DNA from: Austropuccinia psidii
Taxonomy: Eukaryota; Basidiomycota; Pucciniomycetes; Pucciniales; Sphaerophragmiaceae
Assembly (NCBI GenBank): GCA_023105745.1
Contig: JALGQZ010000018.1
Coordinates: 15,509,773 to 15,573,772, forward strand
Direction: 5' to 3'
DNA: 64,000 nucleotides
In this document: one piece after another, positions 12,440 through 23,360 of the stretch
How positions within the stretch are numbered: the stretch's first letter is position 1
Layout of the letters: every line of letters begins with the position of its first letter
Program-made: the position numbers and the translations under genes
The notes under the pieces: generated by a model
The model's database searches: none
What the model was told of the DNA's origin: nothing
The model's input: only the letters and a program-made list of their open reading frames with translations

Positions 12440-13110
12440 ACAGCTGATAATATCCACACTTTAACATGCTTACTATCACTCATGAATTGGCTTCCCCACT
12501 GCCTGATCATTATCTCTGCAGCTGAACATGCTTACAGGCACTCAAATATTGGCTTCCAAACCACCTCCTTACACCTCCGCCCCTCTGCCTCATCAGCTTG
12601 GCAATTTACCATTCTTACACTCCCACACCTCCCTCTCATCTTCTAAATTTACCATAATTGCACTCACCCAATTATAGACTTCCACATTGTTAGGTGATTA
12701 TTTCCATGATCTACCATCCTCCTTCTCATGCAAAGATTGCCTTCTGCACTACTTGCTGATCACATTCACAATTTGCCATCCTTATGCTCCTGCACCACCA
12801 AATTTTACTATCCTTTTACGTATGCCATGCTGCCTCATCAGATATACAATTTAACATGCTTATGCTCCTTCAGAGCACTCTCATCATCTCAATTCACCAT
12901 ACTTATGCTCACACAATTATTGACTTCGGCACTTTTGGCTTATCATTTCCACAATTTAACATCCTTCCTCTCATGCAAGGACTGCCTTCAACACCGCTTG
13001 TTAATAATCTCAACAATTTACCATCCTCAAACTCTGGCGAAGATTGGCTTCTGCACTGCAACCTAATCATCCCCACACTTTACAGTTCTTACACTCACAC
13101 AAATATTAGT
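12440..13110. repeat. Degenerate tandem repeat with C/T-rich strand bias
   Basis: A motif like CAATTTACCATCCTTATGCTC recurs about a dozen times at irregular spacing of roughly 40-80 bases (for example near 12604, 12770, 12848, 12954 and 13014). Between hits, GGCTTC-CACTGCC-TGATCAT stretches also recur. The plus strand is poor in G. This is an old, decayed array. The overlapping open frames at 12236-13323 are by-products. Confidence 0.6.
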
Positions 13111-14537
13111 GCACATGTGTTTTCCCAGAATTATTTCTGCAAATTATTGGGCCTGCATGGTTTTTCAATGGGGACTGACAGGGAAATTAGTATTACAGAA
13201 GCGTGGTGGGTATCCACCAAAAAATTACACTTTCACCCATGGAAAAATTTGCTTATGCATCATTTCTGTCAGCCTGCGACCCCAAACATAGCATCAGCAG
13301 GACATCCAACATACCATCAGTAATGATATGAAGAGTATGGGAAAAACATAGCCAATAAAGGTATGACATAAAGAGGCAAACTTCTAAAGTATAAATATAC
13401 CAGCATTGACAAAATAGGATAAGAAATTACAAAGATATGCCCTGTCAAAAATAAGACCAAATAAGCAAAACCCTTAGTTCCACCTATCATCTAGCTTATA
13501 CATATTTAATTCAAAACAAGCCAAAATGGAATCTCACTTAAATATCTCAAGGAGAGCTATCCAATGTTACCATACATTCCTCTTTAGAGTTCCTACTTCA
13601 GGAGATACCATCATACCACCTTTATTCACTAAGAACCCCTCAAAAGTCCAACAGGGCTTGTACAAAACCATACAAAAGTACAGCGAAATTCAAGATCTGA
13701 GTGAGGGCTTTAATTAGAGATTTACCTTACCCCTGTACCTTCAAAACTGGCATAGAGATCTTTCATCAAAGGCTTAACAAACTAAATACAGGTTTTCTGA
13801 AAACAATGATATAAAGAAACCCCTGTATCTTTGCCATATATTCATACAGCTATACAGTGAAGTATACCAAATTGTGAGCTCATAAAGCCCTACGATTTTG
13901 TATTATTCAAATTCTGATATATTCTAAATTGACAGAGATATCTGGCTTGGAAGTTTATCAAGCCATATACTGATGTACAAAAATACATAAAAAAACTAGA
14001 AGCCCTTATAGCTTTTGCAATTTTGGAAAAGGGATAACCTGAAGCATACCAAATTGAAGAGCTCATCAAGCTCTCAATTTTACGCTCTTTGATTCTTGAT
14101 ATCTAAAACCTGACTGAGATATTTGGGTTGGAAGGTTTATGACCAATACTGTTCTGTACCAAACCTGTACAAACCAGTACTTGCTTAATACTTGAAATAA
14201 TGGTTTTTTAAAGAATAAAACCACCCAGAATCACCAATATTAGCTACCCAAGCACCCTGAAAATGTCAAAACAGGTTTTACATGGCCTATGAAGGGTTTT
14301 TCATCCTTCATTGCTCCAGAATGATCATTTGAGGTCCCAAAACCACAATTACGACTATCATGATGTCAGAATTGATTGTACAGAACCACAATCCAGCCTC
14401 CAGATTAAAATATCTCACTCTGCAGACATTTGAAGAGCTTAACAGCCCCTCACAGTCCTCAAAAAGGATAAAAACATGCCTTTTCTCACTGGAAAAGGAC
14501 CTCATAATCATGAATTAGCATCCTTACATAGTAAAAC

Positions 14538-15001
14538 TGTCACATGGTGGAATGTGATATACAACTTGCCAGTATTAACCAGTCTTTCAACTGGCTTAAT
14601 AGCCTTTTTGGAAAGAGGTCCCTTTTCTGAGGTCTGGCAGACAGCATTGTGACAATAAACTGGTTACCAACATCATGGGTTTGATTCCGGTTGGAGACAA
14701 GAGGAGGTCTCAATCAAAAAACCAGATATTTCTGGGTTTTCCACTCAATTGGCGTACAAGGGTTCCACCCCTTGGGGGCTCCTTGTAGGCTCCTGTTGTG
14801 ACTAATGTAACTCCATGAGGGTGACATGGGTAATACCATCAGTTACATGCACTTTGGGATGCAGTGCTCTAAACCTGGGGGTACTGTCACATGATGGAAT
14901 GTGATCTACAACTTCCCAGTATTAACCAGTCTTTCAACCAGTTTAATAGCCTTTTTGGCAAGAGTTCCCTTTGCTGAGGTCTGGCAGACAGCTTTGTGAC
15001 A
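14538..15001 (+). mobile_element. TRIM-like miniature LTR retrotransposon
   Basis: Two 117-bp direct repeats (14538-14654 and 14885-15001) bound a 230-bp interior without coding capacity. Each starts TGTCACATG and ends TTGTGACA, and they differ at about ten positions by eye. AAAAC flanks both sides (14533-14537 and 15002-15006). The 3' LTR of O lacks this segment exactly, which confirms the insertion. A G-rich tract (CTGGGGGTAC, 14875-14884) directly before the right repeat acts as a polypurine tract. A TGGTTACC sequence 6 bases after the left repeat is a possible primer site. The interior also has GGTTTGATTCC, one mismatch from a tRNA-type B box. Confidence 0.85.
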
Positions 15002-15151
15002 AAAACTATCTTATACCATTAGTACTTTTAGGAGCATCATGATATAATTGATTTGTTGATTATTGTAGCAATTTTGACTTTCAATTGATATTAAATAATT
15101 TCATCCAAGTCTCTCAGTAGATTAATCACCACTGTTATTATATAACGGTAG

Positions 15152-16803
15152 TGTCACAGGGGCTGTTATGGAAGCAAGAGGGCCTGGCACTCAGGAACCA
15201 AGAACTCACTTGGAGGGCTCCAAAGATGATAAGAAATACTATGGGATATATTTCTTAAGCAGGAATAAGGGAAAGGACAAATATGCCAAAGATAAAAAGA
15301 ATAATAAGAATGAAGCCAGAGGCCAAAGATAAAAGAAAGCCAAAAGCCAAGAAGCCAACCAAGTGAATCCTCAATTCACTGTTTCAACCTGCCAGAAAGA
15401 ACAATGGAATTAGTCAAGGATATGACCACCAATATCCACTGACAGGCAAAGAAAGAAAGAGAAAAGGTGCTAATGACTGACTTAAGATTATCAGTATTAA
15501 CTTTCATAATGTAAAAGAAAATAGAGACAAAAATAAATCCAATATATTAATTAACTGGGGAAAAAGTCCCCAGGTGCTGAGAGGTGGCCAGTATATGTGA
15601 AAAACTGAAAGATTGATCCTGAAGGTGGATCACTGGCTGTATTGTCCGAATTGGGCCAATACAGTTCTGGCCATCTTGAAATTGAACTGTGTGATTGAAT
15701 TCCCACAGTGGAATATGAATTGGTCCAATTGGGCCAAGTACATACAGGTTGATTGATTGCCACCTGTATGAACCAATTGAGTTGTCCAAGGAGTATTGAA
15801 ATACTTGATGCCTTGACAACTGATTGAAATGATGGAATACCTCTGAGAATGAATCTTGGAAGAGTCCTGAATGAGAGTACCAACCCAACTCCTGCATAGC
15901 CAGGTGGTTGGAGTCCTTGAATGGTCTTCTGCTTGCCGTCATGGATTACCAAACTGATGAGTCCAAAAGTCCTCCTTTGAAATGGGCGTTGGATTTTCGT
16001 GCCTTGAGTTGAGAAGGTGGAATTGAGTCCTGAAAACGTCACCATTGAATTGCTGAGCAAAAATGGTGCATAATGGTATGTAACACCATATATGCACCAC
16101 TCCTGCAACCTTGAGTACGGGGTGCATGGAGGAATGGAAGAATCTTCCTTAAGTTGAGGGAAAAGCTTGATGAACTGATTTTGGTTTCCCCTGGTGGTTT
16201 CCAGAGGCCATGACGGAGATATTGGTCCATAGTGGTCCATGGCCAAAAATGAGTCCTACGTGATTTATGGCCAAAAGGGTGTCCAAGGCATTTTTGGCCA
16301 ATTTTGGGTCCAAGGGAAATATGGCCAATTTTGGCTCAGGTGGGCCCAGATGTGGTTTGGGACCCACCTGGCCTTGGGGGCTAGGTGGTTGCCCCCTTTG
16401 GCCCCTTTTGGCCTCATTGGATTAGGCCAAAAGGGGCCTAAAAGGCTTGCGGACTGTGGCCCACGGACCGTACGGACCGTAGGGGGCCTAAATGGCCCAA
16501 GACCCCCTAATGAAAAGGGGGGCCTGGAGACCCCTAGAAGACAAAAACGAACCCCCAGGCCCAAAATAAATGATGAAGGCCTGGGGGTTGGTGAGGTGTG
16601 AATTGGCCAAGAGGGCCAATGACAGCAGGATATGGCCTGAGGCCATAAATAGCCATTGGGATGGGTTGTGACGTAAGAGCCATTGAACACCCAAAAGGGG
16701 CCAATGGGCCATAAATGATATGACGTGGCCAATTGGCCCCAACTTGGCTCCAGGTTGGATTGCCGCAACCATCAAGGAGGGGGGTCAACTCGTGGTTGTG
16801 ACA
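15152..16803 (-). repeat. 3' LTR of element B (1652 bp)
   Basis: Read on the minus strand it starts TGTCACAACCACGAG and ends CCTGTGACA. It has a GC-rich part (16370-16800) with repeated GGCCAAAAGGGGCC-type blocks and a doubled GGACCGTAC near 16463-16480. The many overlapping open frames on both strands here are compositional, not genes. It is about 300 bp longer than the 5' LTR because of two deletions in the latter. Confidence 0.92.
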
Positions 16804-16818
16804 GTACCCCCCTACCTT
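16804..16818 (-). other. Polypurine tract of element B
   Basis: Read on the minus strand it is AAGGTAGGGGGGTAC directly before the LTR start TGTCACA. The GGGGGTAC-TGTCACA junction is shared with the TRIM at 14877-14891. Confidence 0.7.
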
Positions 16819-17215
16819 GAATGGTGAGCTCCTGAGCACCAAGATGAGGTATAAGCCTGTTGAGGCTATTGAGACAGATTCGGCGGAGGGATTTCAGAGG
16901 CATTGAATTATTAAAAGAAAAATTGAACTGATAAACTTGTTGGAATATGAATTGAGGTTGACTTGGTCTTCTCTTGACATTTGGCTTTGACAATGTTGAA
17001 GATGTGATTTGACGTAAAGATTTGGCATTAAAGAGTTATAAGCAAAGAATTTTAAGAAAAGTATAAAGAATAAGAGATAAAGAAACAGATATAAAGAAAG
17101 AAAAAGAAAAATAAAAGAGAAATGAATTTTGAGGAGGAATCCAATCTTCATCACGGATTACGACAGTTGATTTTGAAAGTGGCCAAGGACCTGGAAGAAA
17201 AGATTTTGATGCCAG

Positions 17216-17600
17216 GTGCTCACAGAGTGGCCAAGGTGATGTTTTGAAAAGATTGTAGACCCCTCAGGGAAGTGCACACCAGGAGAGGAACTTACTTTTA
17301 GAAGTTGCCAATCCCGCCAGTGCCATAAATAAGAATATAAATTTGATTAAGGAGTGTCTTGAATTGGAAAACTTGGAAAGAAAGATGAAAATGAAATGGT
17401 CCATTTCCCCAAGTGAAAAATGGCCATAAATTTGGAATTGATGTTGACAGCCAGGCCAACAAATCTGTGTCCAAATTGCAAAGTGCTCACAGAGTGGCCA
17501 AGGTGATGCTTACAACAAAGAGGAGTAGAATACCCCTAGGGGTGCATACCAGGAGTGGGACTCACTTTTGGTAATTCCTCTCCCCACCAAGCACCATAAA
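17216..17600 (-). repeat. Direct duplication in the 3' UTR of element B
   Basis: GTGCTCACAGAGTGGCCAAG recurs at 17216 and 17483, 267 bases apart. Both copies are followed by similar CACACCAGGAG / CATACCAGGAG and ACTTTT blocks ending near GCCATAAA / CACCATAAA. The copies are imperfect over about 115 bases. The first lies wholly downstream of the pol stop. Confidence 0.65.
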
Positions 17601-17603
17601 AGA

Positions 17604-20600
17604 TCAAGCTTTTGAAGAATTGGGTCCTGGCTTGTCAGGATACAAAGAATGGAAATCTTTGACAAGATCAGGACAATTCTTGAGGTTTTCGGCTGGTTCC
17701 CAAGTGGATCTTTCTGGGTCTTGACTGAAACCTTTCCATTCCACCAGATACCATAACTTTCTCCTCTTGAGCTTTGAATCCAGTACTTGAGAGACTTCCC
17801 ATTCCTCTTCTTCTTCAATGGTAATTGGAGGAGGAGGCTCTTGATGCCGATTTGGGATTGTTGATGTCTTGACTGGTTCCAGAAGGGAGATATGGAAGAC
17901 TGGGTGGACAGATTTCCATTGGGATGGAAGCTTGAGGTGATAAGCATGAGAACTGACTTTCTTCAAGATTGGAAAGGGACCCAACCATCTTTTGGATAGT
18001 TTTTTGGTGGGTCTGGTTGATTTTATATTCTTGGAAAAAAGCCATACCATGTCACCAGGATTGAAAACAGGTGGACTTGCTCTACCTTTATCTGCATACC
18101 TCTTAAACCGGTTTATGGAAGCTTCAAGTTCTCTCTTGACATCTTGCTGTACTGATTGGATTTTTGTTGATAACTTTCCAGCAGGAGAATCTTGAGTGAT
18201 GTGAACTGAATCAAAATGTGGATCTCTTCCATAAACAGTGAAAAACAGGGATTGCTTGGTTGAAGAGTGATCAGAGTTATTGTAGGCAAATTCAGCCAGA
18301 GGGAGCCAGGTGTTCCAATCATCTTGATGATAACTGACATATATCCGAAGATACTGTTCTAGTATCTGATTTACCCTCTCTGTCTGTCCATCAGTTTCTG
18401 GATGGTAAGCAGTTTACAAGTCTCTTGAAATCTTGAGCTGCTGAAAAAGATTGGTCCAAAAAGAAGAAACAAAGAGTGAACCTCTATCACTGACAATTCT
18501 TAACGGAAGGCCATGCTTTGAAAAGATATTCTTGATGAATAAATGGGCCAAATCCAGGGAAGTGATTGAAGACATTGTTGGAATAAAAACCGCCATTTTT
18601 GAGAATCTGTCCACTATTACCAGGATTGAATCAAAAGAATTGGACAGCGGCAGTTGAGTGATGAATTCCATTGAAAGACAAATCCAAGGACCATTTGGGA
18701 TTGGAAGAGGTTTGAGGAGTCCAAACTTCTTGTGGTTAATATTCTTGTTTCTTGAGCACTGTTGACAGGATGAAACATAATCCTTGATAAATTGAGTCAT
18801 GCCGGACCAGTGGAAATCGCACTTGACAAGTTTGAGAGTCTTCTCTTGGCCAGGGTGGCCAGCTAGAGGAGAATCGTGACGCTTTTGAAGAATACTAAGT
18901 TGAATTGTGGAGTCGTTTGGGACTACCACCCGATCTTTGAAGAGAAGAAGCTGGGAAGAGGAATCAAGAGAATAATCTTGGACAGATTTACCTTTACCCA
19001 AATCTTCAAGGATACTTCTGTACTGGGGATCTTGCCATAATCTCTTCTGGATTGAATCAATCAAATTTGAAAAAGATTCCACCTTGACTGCAAAAAACTT
19101 TGAGGGTTGAACTTCATCTTGCTTAATGAGTTGTTGAAAATTCATTGGATTCTTGCTGATGAAATCCTCCCCCCTCTCCGGATAAACGTCGTCCCGACGT
19201 GATAAGGCATCTGGAAGAGTAGCTAGGCGGCCAGGGCAGTAAGTGATTGAGAAATGAAATTCAGAAAGGAATTCAGCCCAACGGGCTTGACAGCGAGTGA
19301 GTACTTTGGAGGTCATGAAGTATTGAAGGGAAGAGTGGTTGGTGAGAACTTCAAAAGGGGAAGACAGTGAAAGAAGAAAAGCCCTCCAGCGCTTGAGAGC
19401 CCAGACGATACCAAGGAGTTCCTTGTCATGAATTTCGTAATTGAGCTCTGCTGGGATAAGCTTGCGGCTGTCGAATGCAATGGGATGTTTTCCTGAATCA
19501 GAGACCTGACTCAGTACAGCACCCAAGGCATAATCTGATGCATTGGTCTCTACAATGGTGGGTAGAGAAGGATTGGAGCGGTGGTGAAGGCCTCTTTGAG
19601 TTGGTGAAACTGACTAAGAGCTTCCTCATTGAGGGGAAACAGGAATCTTTCTTGAGGAAACTGGTAAGTGAACTGATCTTCTTTGAATAATTCTTGATGA
19701 AACGGTGGTAGAAGTTGGAAAAACCAAGGAAGGATTGAAGAGCCTTGAGGTTTCTTGGAGGCAGCCAATTGAGAATCTGCTGGACTTTTGCTTGGTCCAT
19801 CTTGAGGCCTTCAGAAGAAACTACATAACCAAGATATTCCACGCTTTAAACATGGAACAGGAATTTGGACGCCTTAGCAAAAAGGTTATTGGCTCTGAGT
19901 CTGGAAAGAACAGTGGACACATGAGTGACATGTTCTTCCTCAGATTTGGAAAAGACCATAATGTCATCCAAATAAACCACAACATAAACATCGAGAAGAT
20001 CTTGAAAGATATCATTGACAAGATTTTGAAAAGAAGCAGGAGCATTGGTGAGCCCAAATGGCATAACCAAGTATCCATAAGTGCCATATGTAGTTCTAAA
20101 ACAAGTCAAGTGTTCATCACCCTCCTTGATTCTGAGCAGGTTATATGCACCACACAAATCAATCTTGGAGAAGATAGAAGAGCCATTAAAGACATTGAGA
20201 AGCTGATTCATAGGAGGAACAGGATACTTGTTCTTCCTAGTAACAGCATTGAGTTTGCGGTAATCAACACACAAATGGAGGCCACCATCTTTTTTTTTGA
20301 CAAAGAGGACAGGTTCTCCTGTTGAAGAGGAGCTTGGCCGGATGAAACCTCTCTCTACATTCTCTGAAATTTAGGCCCTGAGTGTATCTGACTCTTGTTT
20401 GGATAAAGAGTAGATCACCCCAACTGGAGGTAGAGACCCCTCCAGCTCAATATGATGATCACAGGCGCAGTGAGGAGGAAGTTTCTGTGCTTTCACCTTG
20501 GAGAATACATCCAAGTATTGGTGATAGACAGAAGGAACAACCTTCATCAGGGTTTCTACTTCTTCTGGCTCTTCCTCTTCATCCCACAACTCCTCCAGGG

Positions 20601-21288
20601 AGTCATGATAAGATGAAGGAGGAAGGTCCATATTCCCAAATAAGAGGTGAAGTGAAGATACAGAATTATCTTCTCCAACATCTTGAATCTCTTTGAAGAC
20701 TTCAGCTCTAGGAGATAGGAATGACTGTGGGGAATTAAGGGAAGGAATATGGACAGAAGACGGGAATGACGGTGTTCTAGAATCACCAACCAGAGCTGCA
20801 GAAGATTTGGCAGAAGAAAAGTCATTACAGACAGAATTTGAAGGATCAGAATAGTCCAAATGATCAGTATTAAAGGTGATCAGCCCTTGCCTCCAATCAA
20901 TAGAAGGATTAAAATGATTGAGAAAGTCAAAGCCCAATATGAGGTCTTCTCCCTTGGGAGTATCGATGACTAAAAAGTCCCATTCAAAGCTTGGGAAGGA
21001 AGGGAGCTCAACCATATATCTAGTATGGTGAGTGAAAAATAAGGAAGGAGACTCAGAGGAGTCAAGAATGATAAGGGGAATCTTCTCTGGAAGTTCTGAC
21101 GTAGTCAATGAGTACTTGTGAACAAACTGCTTTGCAATAAATGAGTGTGTAGCACCAGAATCAATGAGAATACTGTAAAAAACATCAGAAAGAGAAGAAA
21201 AAACAAAAAATTTAAGAGAATTTTTGACACCATTATTCAGAATGCACAATTGTGCTCTGGAAGGAAAACTGTGAAGACCATTGAACAC
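17604..21288 (-). pseudogene. Gypsy B pol: protease, RT, RNase H, integrase, chromodomain
   Basis: The reading frame starts near 21288, one frame off gag, which may reflect frameshift expression or decay. Protease carries an intact DSGA (about 21152-21172). RT keeps YLDD and the FGLTNAP motif. RNase H keeps most motifs, but its first Asp is Asn (VETNASDY). Integrase has the H-H-C-C finger (SCQQC); its first catalytic Asp is Glu (LSMEFI), while SDRG and the TDGQTER motif (near 18390) remain. The C terminus is a canonical chromodomain (WYLVEWKG, TWEPAENL). Lesions: stops at 20371, 19846 and 18414; a frameshift near 19635; and a small deletion near 19570. Frames rejoin after each, so it was once one polyprotein. 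Confidence 0.92.
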
Positions 21289-21302
21289 AACATGATCTTC
21301 AC

Positions 21303-22609
21303 TCAGGCTTTTCCCTGGCTGGGAATTTTGCCTGACGGTTGGGTAAGCTTGTTTTGAGGCCTTTTGAAACAGGAATCAAGACTATGCTTCCCACCACAAT
21401 AGGTACAAAGATCCTCCTTGATTCTTCTTTCTTTTTCAGAGTTCATGAGCTTGAAATCTTTATTCAACAAAGAAGAGTGGGGCTTGTCCCTCTTCTGAAA
21501 ATTCTTCTTCTTCTTTTGACCTGAGCTTGAAGAATTTTGAGGATGAGAAGAACTTGACTTTGAGGCTTCAGTCTTCTTCTCTTGATGATGATTCTTCTCC
21601 TTTTGCCTCTCATGGTACCTGGTATCAAGTTCCAGGGTAACGTCCATTAAGTCTTGAAGAGAATCAATATTTGAAGGATGGGAGGCCAATTGATCCAGAA
21701 TCCTGGATGGCAATCCCTTCCTGAAATGATGGATGAGAGCTCTTTCTCCCCAATCCCCAATTCTTGAAACCAAACTCCTGAAATCGGCTATGTATAGTGA
21801 AACATGGCCACCTTCTTTCATTCTAAGGCCATCCAACTCTGCTTCAGCTTTTCTAACTTCATTTGGGTCTCCCAATAAAGTGAAGAGTTGGGATTCAAAT
21901 AATGGCCAAGAATTGAGAAGATAACTTGAGTCTTGATTGGTGAGATTAGAAAGATAAGGCTCAATCCATTTTGCAGCCCTGCCAATAAGAAATGAAGTGG
22001 CATAAAGAACCTTCTTCCTGTCTTGAGAGAAGTTTTCCGGATCATTATGAAAGATAAGCTGGCATGACTGAATAAAGCTTCTGACTTTGAAGGGCTGAGT
22101 CCCATCAAAGCATTCTGGTGCCTTCATAGATGGAGTCTTGATGAATCAGAAGAAGAAGCTGCTTGAAGATTGGCCATGATCTGAGTCATTTGCTGCATGA
22201 TGGCCAATAAGGATGGTTCAGATTGGTAAGAGACAGGCTGATCAGACTGGGCTAGAGTTGGTCTTCCAGTACCTTGGGATGCCCCCACCGGAGCAGGAAC
22301 ACCTTCAGTGCCTTCAGAATCTTCCTCTTCCACAGAATTCTCCTCCTCCTCTTCACCTTTGAAACTAGTCCTTGACATGCCTGGAAAACCGCCAACTACT
22401 CCTGAAAAAGAATTTTATCTTCTTGGCACTCTTCCTTCCTTCCTGGATGGTGCTGCTCCTTCCATGTGGGGTCCTCTATCTAATTGGGCCCTCAGTTGAG
22501 GAACTGCTGGGGTGCCATCAAGAGGAACTCTTGGAGTAGGAGTAAGAACAGCTTGAGTTTGAGCCTGGGATCTTGTCTGTCTTGCAGGAGGTGAGTGCTG
22601 GAGTGACAT
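21303..22609 (-). pseudogene. Gypsy B gag (capsid and zinc knuckle)
   Basis: The frame starts at 22609 with a Pro/Ser/Glu-rich N-terminal region containing RQTRSQAQTQ. A TAA at 22415-22417 interrupts it, and the same frame continues to 22124. A deletion-type frameshift near 22130 then moves it into the frame of the 274-residue capsid part (from MKAPECFDG). The capsid has the usual retrotransposon gag pattern (FLIGRAAKW, GLRMKEGGHV). The nucleocapsid knuckle is CTYCGGKHSLDSC, a Cx2Cx3Hx4C spacing with one residue fewer than usual before His. Gag would form the particle that packages the RNA. Confidence 0.9.
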
Positions 22610-22619
22610 GATTGAATAA

Positions 22620-23360
22620 GAGTAAAATTTAAATAAAAAGAATCAAAACTTGAATAAAACTTGAGGCAAAACCAAAATAATCTTGAGGATCAAATCAAAT
22701 CAAATCTTGAGGGGAAAAATCAATGAATCAAATTAAAGTCTTCAGGTACGTCAATCAATCAAAATCAGATGAGTCTTGAATTCAAAAATCAAAATCAATG
22801 AAAATCTTGAAGTCAATAAACTCAATCCATCAAATCTTGCAGTGAAAATCAATCAGTCAAATGAATTCTTGAGGCAAAAATCAATTTATGTCAAAGTCTT
22901 GATGTGAAATTCAGCAAATCAATGGATAAATCTTCAGGTCAATCAAATATCTTGAAGTCAATATCAATTATGTCAAAATCAGTCAATCAAATCAATTATC
23001 AAGTGAATTCTTCCTGAAATCAAAATTCTTGAAGAGAAAATCAAATTGAATCCTGATATGAAGAATGTGTCTGAATAATTTGATGAATAATCTGAAAATC
23101 AAAATAACAAGACGCCTGCAATGAAGGATAAAATGAGATTGATGATTGAGATTAAGATTGAAAAGATAAACAGAAAATAAAATTTTTGGGTCAGCTTTCA
23201 ATTTTCAGAATGAAGAAATGAATGAGAGAAAATTGAGAGGTGATGAAGAATCATTAATTTTCATAAGCGTTAAAGAGTCATAATTTCGATGAATGAATGA
23301 ATGAAATTGATGAAGAATGAATGAATAGAATGAAAAGAAATTATGAGTTAATTAATATAA
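22620..23360 (-). other. Leader (5' UTR) of element B, low complexity
   Basis: It lies between the 5' LTR and gag and is dominated by ATCAATCAAATCTTGAG-like repeats on the plus strand. No gene is seen. Directly inside the LTR the minus strand reads TTATATTAATTAACTC, which lacks the usual TGG of a tRNA-primed site. Self-priming is possible but untested. Confidence 0.6.

Noticed and set aside
12236..13323. Open frames of 136, 112 and 179 residues
   Set aside because: They overlap each other in a degenerate tandem array and run across the boundary of element O.
15547..16842. Many overlapping open frames in the B LTRs (also 23756-24549)
   Set aside because: They occur on both strands and several frames inside an LTR, and repeat in the second copy. 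They reflect GC-rich, stop-poor composition.
16804..17154. Open frames near the 3' end of element B
   Set aside because: They lie in the polypurine tract and 3' UTR and have low-complexity Phe/Leu sequence.
19705..20325. Plus-strand 206-residue frame
   Set aside because: It is antisense to the reverse transcriptase of element B.
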